A DNA stretch of 64,000 nt from Sinorhizobium americanum (GTDB lineage Bacteria > Pseudomonadota > Alphaproteobacteria > Rhizobiales > Rhizobiaceae), in NCBI RefSeq assembly GCF_001651855.1, contig NZ_LNQC01000076.1:200572-264571 (forward strand), in the 5' to 3' direction. A program made the translations under genes and the position numbers. The notes under the pieces are model-generated. The model made no database searches, was not told the origin of the DNA, and was given only the letters and a program-made list of their open reading frames with translations. Shown here piece after piece: positions 27,275 to 35,770 of the stretch (position 1 is its first letter; every line of letters begins with the position of its first letter).

Positions 27275-28282
27275 TCAGAAGGAGAGCTTGGCGGCGTCCT
27301 TCACCCAGCGCGGCGAGACATAGGCGCCGTAGTCCGGCAGCACCGCGGGGATCTTGCCCTGTTCCTTGAGGAAGGCTGCGGTTGCCGCGACGGCCTCGAC
27401 CGTGCCGCCGCTCAGGAGATCGGTGCCGGCCTGTTCCTCGAGCGTCGGGAAGGTGTAGCCCTTGAGGAGTGCCGGAACCTCCTCCTGCTTGGCACCGGTC
27501 AGCCGGGCGATCTTCTCGGCTTCGGGTGATTTGGCGTCCCAGGCATCGGGGTCGGCGCGATAGGCCGCCGTCGCATCGCCCGTCACCTTGACGAAAGCCG
27601 CGACGACGTCTGGGTGCGCATTGGCGAAGCTCTTGCTGACGATCCATGCGTCGAAGGTCGGACCGCCCCAATTGCCGACATCGGCGGACGTCGCCAGCAC
27701 GGTGCTGGTCTTCTTGATCTCGGCGAGAACCGGATCCCAGACATAGGCGCCGTCGATATCGCCGCGCGACCAGGCGGCGGCGATTTCCGGCGGCCGCAGA
27801 TTGAGGATTTCGACGGATTTCGGATCGACGTTCCAATGCTTCAAGGCCGTCAGCAGGCTGTAGTGGGCGGTCGAGACGAAGGGGGTGGCGATCTTCTTGC
27901 CGGAAAGCTGCTCCGGCTTGTCGATGCCGCGAACGGCAAGCGCCTCGGCCTCGCTGATCAGGCCGACGAGAGCGATGGTTTCGATCGGCAGTTGACGGCT
28001 TGCGGCGGCGGCAAGCGGCGAGGAACCGACATAGCCGATGTCCAGCGAGCCGGAGGCGATGGCAGCGATGACATCGGCGCCGCCGTCGAATTTCTGCCAG
28101 TTGATCTTGGCGCCGGTGGCCTTCTCGTAGGTGCCGTCCGCCTGCGGCACGCGCGATGGTTCTACGATCGGCTGATAGCCAATATTGAGCGTCACGTCGG
28201 CCGAGAATGCCGCGGAAATGGGGAGTGCCAGCGTCAGGGCCGCGCCGGCGACAACTGCGAAGGTTCTGCGGTGGATTGTCAT
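27275..28282 (-). CDS. tauA: Taurine ABC transporter substrate-binding protein
   Basis: 335 residues from ATG 28282 with GGAGAG upstream; an earlier frame start at 28330 is unlikely. A Sec signal peptide (about 1-28) precedes a type-2 binding fold. Stretches such as NIGYQPIVEPSRVPQADG, DIGYVGSSPLAAA and GAYVWDPVL are typical of TauA. It heads the tauABC operon. No tauD dioxygenase or tauXY-type dehydrogenase is found in the window, so the first oxidation step must be encoded elsewhere. Confidence 0.92.
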   Translation of the reverse strand: MTIHRRTFAVVAGAALTLALPISAAFSADVTLNIGYQPIVEPSRVPQADGTYEKATGAKINWQKFDGGADVIAAIASGSLDIGYVGSSPLAAAASRQLPIETIALVGLISEAEALAVRGIDKPEQLSGKKIATPFVSTAHYSLLTALKHWNVDPKSVEILNLRPPEIAAAWSRGDIDGAYVWDPVLAEIKKTSTVLATSADVGNWGGPTFDAWIVSKSFANAHPDVVAAFVKVTGDATAAYRADPDAWDAKSPEAEKIARLTGAKQEEVPALLKGYTFPTLEEQAGTDLLSGGTVEAVAATAAFLKEQGKIPAVLPDYGAYVSPRWVKDAAKLSF

Positions 28283-28504
28283 TGTACTCTCCTGAATTGT
28301 ATGGCGACCGCCAGCTTCAGCTACCATCATTTAATCCATAGAATTAGTGGAGATAAATAAATCTCATTTTCAGCAGGTGCGTGCGACATCTTTCCTTCGA
28401 TCGCATCGCATGCGAGGCTCGTGTTTCGCCCGCGTCCCCTGCCGCGTTCGGGCGAACACTCGCTTACCACCCCTCCGGGGCACTGAGAATTGCGGGAGTG
28501 CAGC

Positions 28505-29938
28505 ATGCGAAAATTCGAGCCCGTGCCGGTCGTGGCGATTGTCGGAGGCGGTTTCAGCGGTGCCGCCGTGGCGCTGCATCTGGCACGCGCTCTCGGTGCC
28601 GAGCGGCGAGCACGCATTGTCGTCTTCGAACCGCGCGCCAGGCTCGGCGCCGGGCTTGCCTATGACACGGCCGAGGCCGCGCATCGCATCAATGTTCCGG
28701 CCTTCAAGATGAGCCTTTATCCGGACGAGCCGGAAAGCTTCGCCGACTACGTCGCCCGGGCCGATACGGTTTCCACCGATCCGGCCGCCTATACTCCCGA
28801 GGGCGTAGCCTATCCGCGTCGACACGTGTTCGGCGATTATGTCGCGGCCGAACTCGCTCCTTGTCTGGCAAGCGGGGCGATCGAGCACAGGCGCAAGCGG
28901 GTGCTCGAGATCAAGCAATCCGCAGGCCCCTGGACGATCCTTGCGGAGGATGGGGAGGCGCTCGCCGCCGACATCGCGGTTCTTGCCGTCACCCATCCGG
29001 CGCCGATGCTGCCAAAGACTTTGCTGCCGCTTTCGTCTTCTCCCAAACTGGTCGCCGATCCAACGAGCGCCGATGCACTGGACCGCATTGCACCGGCAGA
29101 CCGCGTGTTGATCGTCGGCAACGGTCTGACAGCGGCGGACGTGGTCGCCGCGCTTGCGGAAAGAGGCCACCGCGGGCCGATCGTTTCCATTTCGCGGCGC
29201 GGGCTGCGGTCCCGCGGCCACCCGGCGATCGCGCAAGAGCCGTTCGGCGACTTCGTTTCCGAGCCGGCGAGCCGCGCTTCGGAGCTTCTTCGCCGCATTC
29301 GCCGAACACTGCGGGACGCCCGGCAACAGGGCCTGAGCTGGCATCCGGTCATCGACGCGGTGCGGGCGCAGGGCCAGCAGATCTGGCAGGTCCTGCCGCC
29401 CGTCGAGCGCCGCCGCATCGCCCGCCTGGCGCGCGCCTATTGGGACGTGCATCGGTTTCGCATAGCGCCGCAGGTGGAAAGCGTTCTGGACAGGGCGATC
29501 GAGAAAGGCCGACTTGAAATCGTTGCCGCCTCCATCGCATCGGCGGCGATGAAGGACGGGGAGATCAGGGTCGATCTCCGTCAGCGCGGCCGCGACGCGC
29601 CGCGGCACATCGTCGTTGACGCGATCGTGGTGACCACCGGCCCCGCCCATGGCGAGATCCTGAACTCGCAGTCCTTCCTGGCGGGCCTCGCAAGCGATGG
29701 CGTGCTCGTTCCCTGCCAAACCGGTCTCGGGATCGCCTGTGATCTTCATTCTCGCGCCGTGGGAGCAGGCGGCTGGGAGCAGCCGAACTTCTTCATCGCC
29801 GGGCCGCTGGCGCGCGGCACGTTCGGCGAACTGATGGGCCTTCCACAGGTGACGGAGCATGCGGTTCTCGTCGCCGATGAAATCGCAGCGCTGCTGGTGC
29901 ATGGCGCGGCGAGCGGGCGTCGGCCTGTCGCCGGCTGA
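28505..29938 (+). CDS. FAD/NAD(P)-binding oxidoreductase-like protein
   Basis: 477 residues from ATG 28505, with GGGAG 8 nt upstream (a TTG at 28490 is an alternative). The N-terminal dinucleotide motif VAIVGGGFSGAAVALHL binds FAD. A second glycine-rich site, VLIVGNGLTAADVV (about 205-218), suggests NAD(P)H binding. The family (FAD_NAD(P)-binding, PF13454-like) includes amine or hydroxylamine oxygenase-like enzymes, but the substrate is unknown. It is divergent from tauABC, so a part in organosulfur metabolism is possible but unproven. Confidence 0.8.
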   Translation: MRKFEPVPVVAIVGGGFSGAAVALHLARALGAERRARIVVFEPRARLGAGLAYDTAEAAHRINVPAFKMSLYPDEPESFADYVARADTVSTDPAAYTPEGVAYPRRHVFGDYVAAELAPCLASGAIEHRRKRVLEIKQSAGPWTILAEDGEALAADIAVLAVTHPAPMLPKTLLPLSSSPKLVADPTSADALDRIAPADRVLIVGNGLTAADVVAALAERGHRGPIVSISRRGLRSRGHPAIAQEPFGDFVSEPASRASELLRRIRRTLRDARQQGLSWHPVIDAVRAQGQQIWQVLPPVERRRIARLARAYWDVHRFRIAPQVESVLDRAIEKGRLEIVAASIASAAMKDGEIRVDLRQRGRDAPRHIVVDAIVVTTGPAHGEILNSQSFLAGLASDGVLVPCQTGLGIACDLHSRAVGAGGWEQPNFFIAGPLARGTFGELMGLPQVTEHAVLVADEIAALLVHGAASGRRPVAG

Positions 29939-29957
29939 GTTCAAGACAGCGGGCGCG

Positions 29958-29986
29958 GCGCGGCCATGCCGAGATCGGCCGCGCCA
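29958..29986 (+). terminator. Stem-loop downstream of the FAD protein gene
   Basis: GGCGCGGCC and GGCCGCGCC form a perfect 9-bp stem with an 11-nt loop starting 20 bp after the stop codon. The sequence after it is AATTCC, not a T run, so it is a weak intrinsic terminator or an RNA 3'-end stabiliser. Confidence 0.5.
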
Positions 29987-30242
29987 ATTCCAACGACTGT
30001 CCGGATATTATTTACGATTCAAAACAGCGGCTTGAACTGTATTTTCGAAACGCGCAAATGACCTCCGCAATTAAATTCGGTTTCGCCATTGCATCTCCGG
30101 AAGCGGCGTCTATATATAGCGCGTCGAACATTGCTTGAGACCTTTGTCGCGCGCCGAAGCGCTTCGTCAGATTTCCTCTCAAATATCGATCAAGCGGGGC
30201 AAATACTCGCCCGTAATTTCCAGCGATTGAAAGGAAATCGTT
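29987..30242 (+). promoter_or_regulatory. Upstream region of the cold-shock gene
   Basis: An AT-rich region (notably 29998-30080, and TATATATA at about 30110-30118) with no gene. It should hold the csp promoter and a 5' leader of 100 nt or more. Long leaders that fold with temperature are known for csp genes. The ribosome site AAGGAAA sits 7 nt before the ATG. No exact promoter is assigned. Confidence 0.45.
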
Positions 30243-30452
30243 ATGAATTCAGGCACCGTAAAGTGGTTCAACAGCACCAAGGGCTTTGGCTTTATCCAGC
30301 CCGACGACGGAACAACGGACGTGTTCGTCCATATCTCCGCCGTCGAGCGGGCCGGGCTGCGCTCGCTGGCCGAAGGCCAGAAGGTGACCTATGACATCGT
30401 CCGCGACAACAGGTCCGGCAAAAGCTCGGCAGACAATCTGCGAGCCGTCTGA
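30243..30452 (+). CDS. Cold-shock protein (CspA family)
   Basis: A 69-residue OB-fold RNA/single-stranded-DNA chaperone. RNP1 (KGFGFI) and RNP2 (VFVHI) are intact, with the conserved GTVKWFN start. In S. meliloti a cspA gene is reported in one cold-induced operon with an rpsU homologue; the same order is seen here, but a strong terminator lies between the two genes, so read-through or a second promoter would be needed. Confidence 0.95.
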   Translation: MNSGTVKWFNSTKGFGFIQPDDGTTDVFVHISAVERAGLRSLAEGQKVTYDIVRDNRSGKSSADNLRAV

Positions 30453-30550
30453 TTTGTCATTCGCCTCCGCTGACCACGGATGTACTGGCAGGGAGCGTTT
30501 GAATGACAGGGCGTCGTTTCGCGTCCGAGGATGCACGGCGCTGAAGAGGA

Positions 30551-30576
30551 GGTCGGGGTCGCCCCCGGCCTTTTTT
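30551..30576 (+). terminator. Intrinsic terminator after the cold-shock gene
   Basis: GGTCGGGG-4 nt-CCCCGGCC followed by TTTTTT gives a GC-rich 8-bp stem (one T-G pair) and a T run. It lies about 100 bp after the csp stop codon. Confidence 0.85.
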
Positions 30577-30709
30577 GCCTGTGCCACCTGAAGGCTCGGC
30601 CGAAGGAGTCACGCTAGCTCTATAGCATCGAGGCCCACGCAGCAGTTGCCGCCGTCAGTGTTGGCTGACGGGATCATCTAATTTCTTATCAACACGGAAA
30701 GGATATACT

Positions 30710-30946
30710 TTGCAGGTACTCGTCAGAGACAATAATGTCGACCAGGCTCTCCGCGTTCTCAAGAAGAAGATGCAACGCGAAGGCGTCTTCCGCGAAATGA
30801 AGATGCGCAGCGCGTACGAAAAGCCCTCCGAAAAACGGGCTCGCGAAAAGGCCGAGGCCGTTCGCCGCACCCGCAAGCTTGCGCGCAAGAAACTGCAGCG
30901 CGAAGGCCTTCTGCCCTCGCCGAAGAAAGTGGCGCGCACGCGCTGA
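30710..30946 (+). CDS. rpsU: 30S ribosomal protein S21
   Basis: A 78-residue basic protein starting [20 protein letters not shown], a near-typical rhizobial S21. The start codon is TTG at 30710 with GGAAAGGA upstream; no in-frame ATG fits. The C-terminal extension rich in Arg/Lys (about 60-78) is usual in rhizobia. It binds the small subunit near the 3' end of 16S rRNA. Neighbouring csp suggests cold-related expression. Confidence 0.93.
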   Translation: MQVLVRDNNVDQALRVLKKKMQREGVFREMKMRSAYEKPSEKRAREKAEAVRRTRKLARKKLQREGLLPSPKKVARTR

Positions 30947-30977
30947 GCACTTCTCATGCTTGCGCGGGTCAGTGGCG

Positions 30978-30996
30978 AGCGCGTTCGCGCTTTTTT
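30978..30996 (+). terminator. Intrinsic terminator after rpsU
   Basis: AGCGCG-tt-CGCGCT followed directly by a T run (TTTTT), 32 bp after the rpsU stop codon. Confidence 0.75.
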
Positions 30997-31019
30997 CCCT
31001 CCCGCGCGAAGCCCGTCCC

Positions 31020-33206
31020 TCAGGCGAAGGTCACGACGCGGACATGTCCGCGCCGCTCCAGCACGTCGATGACGACGCTGGTGCCGGAGCGGTTTGCCGC
31101 CACGTCGACGGAGCCGGAGCCGATCTGCAGGTTCCGGATCTCGAGTTCCTCGATGAAACCTGGCAGGTAGGGCGTGTCGAAGGTGATCTGCATCTGCTTC
31201 GTATGGAATTCGATGCCGAGGCAGGACTGGAGCAGCGACAGGGGTGCGGCGGCGGCCCAGGCCTGGGGGATGCAGGCGACGGGATAGAAGGTCGGACCTT
31301 GTGCACGCTGGCGCGGAAAACCGCAAAAGAGCTCCGGCAGACGGCGCAGGTCGATATAGGTAGAGGCGGCAAACAGTCCCTCGAAGATCCGTGCCGCGTG
31401 CAGACGAAAGCCGTAACGCGCCAGTCCGAGCGCGATCAAGGCGTTGTCGTGCGGCCATACCGAGCCGTTATGATAACTCATCGGATTATAGCGGCTTTCG
31501 GTGACCGGGATGGTTCGTATCCCCCAGCCTGAGAACGAGGCGCCCGACATCAGCGTTTTTGCGACCACTTCGGCCCGCTCGGGAATTGCAAGCCCGGTTA
31601 GCAGGGCATGTCCCGCATTGGAGGAGCGGACCCGGCAGGGCTGCTTGTCGCCATCAAGCGCGAGCACATAGGTGCCGAGTTCCGCATCGAAGAAGACCGC
31701 GTCGAAGCGATGCCGCAAGTCGTCGGCGCGGCGCGAGAACTCGACCGCCCGGTCCTCGTGGCCGAGAACCCTGAGCATCCTAGAGGCCGCCTCCCAGGCG
31801 CCATAGACATAGGCCTGGACTTCCGCGATGGCGATCGGCCCCCTGGCGAGCATACCGTCGGCGTGGAAGATGGAGTCGTGGCTGTCCTTCCAGCCCTGGT
31901 TGGCGAGGCCTTCCTCGGTCCGGCGACCATATTCGACGAAGCCGTCTCCGTCGCGATCGCCGTGGACATCGATCCATTTCAGCGCGGCCTCGATATTCGG
32001 CCAGATCGTCCGGATCGTTGACGCGTCGCCCGTGCGTTGCAGGTACTGCCCGGCCAGCATCACGAAAAGCGGCGTCGAGTCGACGCTGCCATAATAGCGG
32101 CGGAACGGGACTTCCCGCAGTTCGGCCATCTCGCCGAAGCGCACCTCGTGCAGGATCTTGCCCGGTTCGGCATCCGACAAGGGATCGAAATCGGTCGCTT
32201 GGTTGGCTGCGAGATGCGCAAGCACGCCGCGGGCGATTTCCGGATCGAGCCACAGGGTTTCGATCGCGGTGATGATCGCGTCGCGGCCGAACACCGTGCT
32301 GAACCAGGGAATTCCCGCGTAGGGATAGGGGCCTTCATTGGTGTCGGTGATGAGCATGTAGAGGTCGGATATGCTGCGCTGGACGACCTCGTTGAAGACT
32401 TCGTTCGAGCTGACGATCGACGCCGCGCGCCCCGAAGATGTGCGCAAGGCACGACGCGCATCCCTCAGCGCAAAGAAAAATGACCGGTGACCGATGGTGA
32501 TCGCCGGTTCCCTCTGGCAGTTGATCTCAAGGAACAGCGTCCGGCTTTGACCCGGTGCAAGACCGATCTCGTACACGGCTTCGGTTGCCGAAAGACGCAA
32601 CGGCGGCGGATCGAAACCCAGGCGCGTCGTCCGCTTCTGGCCATCGAGGCCGGTATAGGAAAGATGCACCTCACCGCGCTTGGCCGTCGCCGGATGCATT
32701 TGGCCGCGCTGTTTGCGCTGCTTGCCGCGAACCTCGAACAAATCCGCGAAATCTGCCGCAAAGGCCAGCCTGATTTCTATCTGCTGCGGCCGCTCATGAA
32801 AGTTGCGCACCAGGATCCGTTCGTAGCAGGTGCCGTTCCAGAGAAAGCGGGAGCGCCTGAGATGGATCGAATCATGGGGAAGCGCAAGTGCACCACTATC
32901 ATCCACAAAATCGGGATTGGTCAGGTCGCAGGTCAGCGTCGCGTTGTCGTCTCTGAGCGTCGAGGACAGGAGCAAGGGTCGAGCGCCGTTGATCGTCACG
33001 GCGAGGTGGGAAAGATGCCGGGTGTCGCGATGGAACAACCCTTCAGGGCTGCCGGATCCCGAATAGGCATCGCCGTTGTGGTCGAAGACGGCAAAGGTAT
33101 CGCCGTGCTTCAAGGTGTTCGGGCGTCGTTCCTGGAGCGAGGTGGCTGCAGCAACGGAATATTCGGGTGGCTCGGTGACCGGAGAGTCGACGTCGGCAGG
33201 AGACAT
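31020..33206 (-). CDS. Glycogen-debranching-type enzyme (amylo-alpha-1,6-glucosidase family)
   Basis: 728 residues from ATG 33206 with AAGGGAA upstream (33227 is a weaker start). The N-terminal beta-sandwich domain (about 15-220; FDHNGDAYSGSGSPEGLFHR) and C-terminal (alpha/alpha)6 barrel (about 290-720) match the bacterial GDE family. Active-site-like stretches include PWFSTVFGRDAI, NQGWKDSHDSIF and SYHNGSVWPHDNA. It is cytoplasmic. It stands apart from the glg genes, is divergent from a stress operon and has its own GGAAC-N18-TT promoter, suggesting a role in stress carbohydrate turnover. Confidence 0.85.
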   Translation of the reverse strand: MSPADVDSPVTEPPEYSVAAATSLQERRPNTLKHGDTFAVFDHNGDAYSGSGSPEGLFHRDTRHLSHLAVTINGARPLLLSSTLRDDNATLTCDLTNPDFVDDSGALALPHDSIHLRRSRFLWNGTCYERILVRNFHERPQQIEIRLAFAADFADLFEVRGKQRKQRGQMHPATAKRGEVHLSYTGLDGQKRTTRLGFDPPPLRLSATEAVYEIGLAPGQSRTLFLEINCQREPAITIGHRSFFFALRDARRALRTSSGRAASIVSSNEVFNEVVQRSISDLYMLITDTNEGPYPYAGIPWFSTVFGRDAIITAIETLWLDPEIARGVLAHLAANQATDFDPLSDAEPGKILHEVRFGEMAELREVPFRRYYGSVDSTPLFVMLAGQYLQRTGDASTIRTIWPNIEAALKWIDVHGDRDGDGFVEYGRRTEEGLANQGWKDSHDSIFHADGMLARGPIAIAEVQAYVYGAWEAASRMLRVLGHEDRAVEFSRRADDLRHRFDAVFFDAELGTYVLALDGDKQPCRVRSSNAGHALLTGLAIPERAEVVAKTLMSGASFSGWGIRTIPVTESRYNPMSYHNGSVWPHDNALIALGLARYGFRLHAARIFEGLFAASTYIDLRRLPELFCGFPRQRAQGPTFYPVACIPQAWAAAAPLSLLQSCLGIEFHTKQMQITFDTPYLPGFIEELEIRNLQIGSGSVDVAANRSGTSVVIDVLERRGHVRVVTFA

Positions 33207-33262
33207 GGCGCTTCCCTTGGCACGCACCGGGGCCTCGGCGGGGCGCCCCGCGGATGTCCGAT

Positions 33263-33287
33263 AACAACAGCCTCCTGATTTTGTTCC
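33263..33287 (-). promoter_or_regulatory. EcfG/RpoE2-type promoter for the debranching enzyme gene
   Basis: On the minus strand, GGAAC (33287-33283), an 18-nt spacer and TT (33264-33263), preceded by TG. This matches the S. meliloti RpoE2 consensus GGAAC-N18/19-TT. The predicted transcript start is about 50 nt before the ATG. Confidence 0.7.
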
Positions 33288-33381
33288 GGACGTCTAGGAA
33301 ATAAGTGGGCAGCAGATGGACGATCGCGCAGCCGCGAAGGGGCGTTGACGTGGCGCGGCTTCGCAACCTCACTCCTGCCAT

Positions 33382-33406
33382 GGAACAAGGCCGCAAGTAG
33401 CTGGTT
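33382..33406 (+). promoter_or_regulatory. EcfG/RpoE2-type promoter for the 33450-35435 operon
   Basis: GGAAC (33382-33386), an 18-nt spacer and TT (33405-33406). The predicted transcript start is near 33413, with a GGGAGGAG ribosome site shortly before the ATG at 33450. Confidence 0.75.
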
Positions 33407-33449
33407 TGAATGACATAACCAGTCGCGTTTCACGACGGGAGGAGTCAAG

Positions 33450-34058
33450 ATGAGCAATGACACGAGCGGACGCAACCTCGGGGACCAACCCGGTTGGCCC
33501 GCAACGACGCCGGCCCGTGCCGGCAATCAGCCCGAAGCCGGAACAAGGGAAGGCGAGGGCACCATGGACCGTTCCCTGCAGCAAGCCGTCCGCGAGGATC
33601 TGGAGGAGCTCCGGCAATTTGCCGATGAGCGCACGGAAGAAGCCAAGGAAGCCGTCAGCCATGCCGCGGAGGACGAGAAGAATCTGGCCGCACGCCAGCT
33701 CGGCGGCATCGCCACGGCGCTCGAGAAGGTCGGTGGCGAACTCGAACAGTCGGACCAACGGGCGATCGGGCGCTATGCCAAGCAGATCGGCAGTTCGCTC
33801 CAGGGTTTTGCGCGCGACATCGAGGGTCGCGAGCTTGGCGAAATTGCCGCGATGGCGGAGGATTTCGGCCGGAAGCAGCCACTGGCCTTCCTCGGCATGG
33901 CGGCGATCGCCGGATTGGCCGCCAGCCGCTTCTTGACGGCCTCGGCTCATCGCCGCAGCAGGCCGGCTGTTTCCCAACCGTCCTCGCCAGCGCCGTCGGG
34001 AAGCGCTCGGCCAGGCGAGAGCGGGTGGAATTTTACGGAGGATCGGCGCAATGCTTAA
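33450..34058 (+). CDS. Nutrient-deprivation-induced-type stress protein
   Basis: A 202-residue, strongly hydrophilic protein with Pro/Gly-rich ends and a helical middle (about 40-130) of Ala/Glu/Lys-rich repeats, followed by one hydrophobic segment (PLAFLGMAAIAGLAAS, about 145-160). This layout matches rhizobial proteins annotated as nutrient-deprivation-induced. It overlaps the next gene by 8 bp. The EcfG-type promoter supports general-stress control. Molecular function is unknown. Confidence 0.75.
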   Translation: MSNDTSGRNLGDQPGWPATTPARAGNQPEAGTREGEGTMDRSLQQAVREDLEELRQFADERTEEAKEAVSHAAEDEKNLAARQLGGIATALEKVGGELEQSDQRAIGRYAKQIGSSLQGFARDIEGRELGEIAAMAEDFGRKQPLAFLGMAAIAGLAASRFLTASAHRRSRPAVSQPSSPAPSGSARPGESGWNFTEDRRNA

Positions 34059-34470
34059 CCATCGGGACGATCGCCCCCTATCGGAACTGATGACCGGTCT
34101 GGTGGCGGATATATCTGGACTCTTCCGCAAGGAAATCGATCTGGCCAAAGCGGAGGCGTCTGAGAATGTCAATCGGGCGATAGGCAGCCTGGAGACGCTT
34201 CTCATCGGCTTGATCTTCGCCATCGGTGCGATCGGCGTGCTGTTGAGCGCGGCCGTCCAGGGACTGGCCGCCTTTCTCATCGCACGGGGCATGATCGAGC
34301 CGAACGCCGACGCCCTGTCGGCCGTTATCATAGGCGTCGTCGTCGCGCTTCTCGCCTGGGCGATGATCTCGCGCAGTCTGTCGAACTTGCGCGGCAACAG
34401 CCTCAAGTTCGACAAGACGGCCAGCTCCCTGCAGCGCGACCTCGACGTTGTGAAGGAGAGAGTGCAATGA
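34051..34470 (+). CDS. Phage-holin-superfamily (DUF1469-type) membrane protein
   Basis: A 139-residue protein with an amphipathic N-terminal helix (LMTGLVADISGLFRKEIDLA) and two hydrophobic segments (about 48-72 and 88-110). This fits the PF07332 family, which despite its name is common in bacterial stress operons without phage genes. It overlaps both neighbours by 4-8 bp. It probably acts in the inner membrane with the adjacent products. Confidence 0.8.
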   Translation: MLNHRDDRPLSELMTGLVADISGLFRKEIDLAKAEASENVNRAIGSLETLLIGLIFAIGAIGVLLSAAVQGLAAFLIARGMIEPNADALSAVIIGVVVALLAWAMISRSLSNLRGNSLKFDKTASSLQRDLDVVKERVQ

Positions 34471-35435
34471 ACGATTATTCCCACACGCACTCGTCCGCCG
34501 AACTGCAGCGAGAGATCGAGGCCGATCGCCAGCGGATCGAGGAAAAGCTCCACGCCATTCAGGAGCGGATGTCGCCCGGTCAGCTGATGGACGAGGTGCT
34601 CGAATACGCCAAATCGAGTGGCGGCGCCGAATATATGAGCAATCTCGGTGCCGCGCTCAAGACTAATCCCATCCCCGTCGCCTTGATGGGCGTAAGTCTA
34701 GCCTGGCTGCTCGCCAATCCGGGCTCCCGCGCGCCGAAATACTCGGACAACGCCACGGACGAGTATCCGCTCGCCACGGTGACCGGTCCGGTGAAACGCA
34801 CCGGCCCGATCGAGGAGAGCTTCGGCGAGCGCTACAGCCACTTCGCGGATGAAAGCGGCAATCGCTTCCGGGCAATGACGGATGCCGCCGGGCGCCGCGC
34901 CGGCCACTTCGTCGACCAGAGCGGCAAGGCCTATCGCGGCTTTGCCGACGCAGCCGGCCAGCAGATCGAAGACATACGGGACGAGACCGGCGCGTTGTTC
35001 GACGAGGCCTCAGGTTGGGCATCCAGGACATGGCGGCAGGTGAGTGCTACGGCGAGCCGGATGTCCGATAGCCTTGCGGACACCGGCAGGTCGCTCGCCG
35101 GCAGCGTGCAATCGGCCGGCCGATCTCTGGAAGACCAGGGCGCGCGATTGAATGCGGCGATCCTCCAGCATTTCCGCGATCAGCCGCTGGTCGGCGGCGC
35201 GCTCGCCTTCGCCGTCGGTGCGGCAATCGGCGCGGCGCTACCGCACACGGAGGCAGAGGACGAAGCCATGGGCGAGGCGGCGGACGAAATGCGCAGCAAC
35301 CTCGCCGCGAAAGCAAATGCCGCGGTTGGCGAGGCGATGGGTACGGCACAGGACATGCTGGACAAGACCGGTAACGCCGCCCTGGAAGCCCACGATGCCG
35401 CCAGGGATCGGGTTCGCGAAACGCTTCGGGAATGA
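34467..35435 (+). CDS. DUF3618-domain membrane-associated protein
   Basis: A 322-residue protein. The N-terminal SSAELQREIEADRQRIEEKL is the DUF3618 signature. A hydrophobic stretch follows (about 70-90), then a long Ala/Asp/Gly-rich helical region with repeats of the form AGRxAGHFVDQSGKAYRGFAD, and a second hydrophobic segment (VGGALAFAVGAAIGAALP, about 240-257). It is the third gene of the stress operon. The repeats resemble apolipoprotein/LEA-like amphipathic helices, suggesting membrane association under stress (inferred). Confidence 0.8.
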   Translation: MNDYSHTHSSAELQREIEADRQRIEEKLHAIQERMSPGQLMDEVLEYAKSSGGAEYMSNLGAALKTNPIPVALMGVSLAWLLANPGSRAPKYSDNATDEYPLATVTGPVKRTGPIEESFGERYSHFADESGNRFRAMTDAAGRRAGHFVDQSGKAYRGFADAAGQQIEDIRDETGALFDEASGWASRTWRQVSATASRMSDSLADTGRSLAGSVQSAGRSLEDQGARLNAAILQHFRDQPLVGGALAFAVGAAIGAALPHTEAEDEAMGEAADEMRSNLAAKANAAVGEAMGTAQDMLDKTGNAALEAHDAARDRVRETLRE

Positions 35436-35770
35436 CCTTTTCGCGGGGCGCGGTACCCTGATCGACGAGTGCCCGGATAAACCGCTTCAATGGACGGGCG
35501 ACAGCTCCGGCTGTCGCTCGTCGATTATGCTCACCTTGTCAGCCTCGGCGCTCGCGCCAACCCACCCTCCATGGACTGATTCTATCAGCGGTCCCGGGGG
35601 CGGGCGCATTTGCGGTTCAGACGCTTTGCCATATCCCAATGATCCCCACGACGGGCAACTGCAACCACCCTGTTGACATTTTTTGCAGAACGTGAAATTT
35701 CTTTCAACAGGCGATAAAATTATCATGCGATGCAAAAAATATCACGCGGCGCAGCATCGGGCGGGAGGCA
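35436..35770. promoter_or_regulatory. Intergenic region with nested hairpin and a spaced 10-bp inverted repeat upstream of the eryD-like gene
   Basis: No gene is seen here. A perfect hairpin GCGACAGC-tccg-GCTGTCGC (35498-35517) is nested within ATCGACGAG (35461-35469) and CTCGTCGAT (35517-35525), probably ending the stress operon transcript. Closer to the next gene, ATTTTTTGCA (35678-35687) and its exact complement TGCAAAAAAT (35731-35740) flank an AT-rich promoter-like segment containing TTGACA at 35673. The pair could be autoregulatory sites for the SorC-type regulator. Confidence 0.5.

Noticed and set aside
28370-29944. Long minus-strand open frame of over 500 codons opposite the FAD protein gene
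   Set aside because: It is antisense to a gene with clear FAD and NAD(P) motifs; long antisense frames are expected in high-GC DNA.
34051-34470. Holin-like protein taken as a sign of prophage
   Set aside because: The family is widespread in bacterial stress operons and no other phage gene is nearby.
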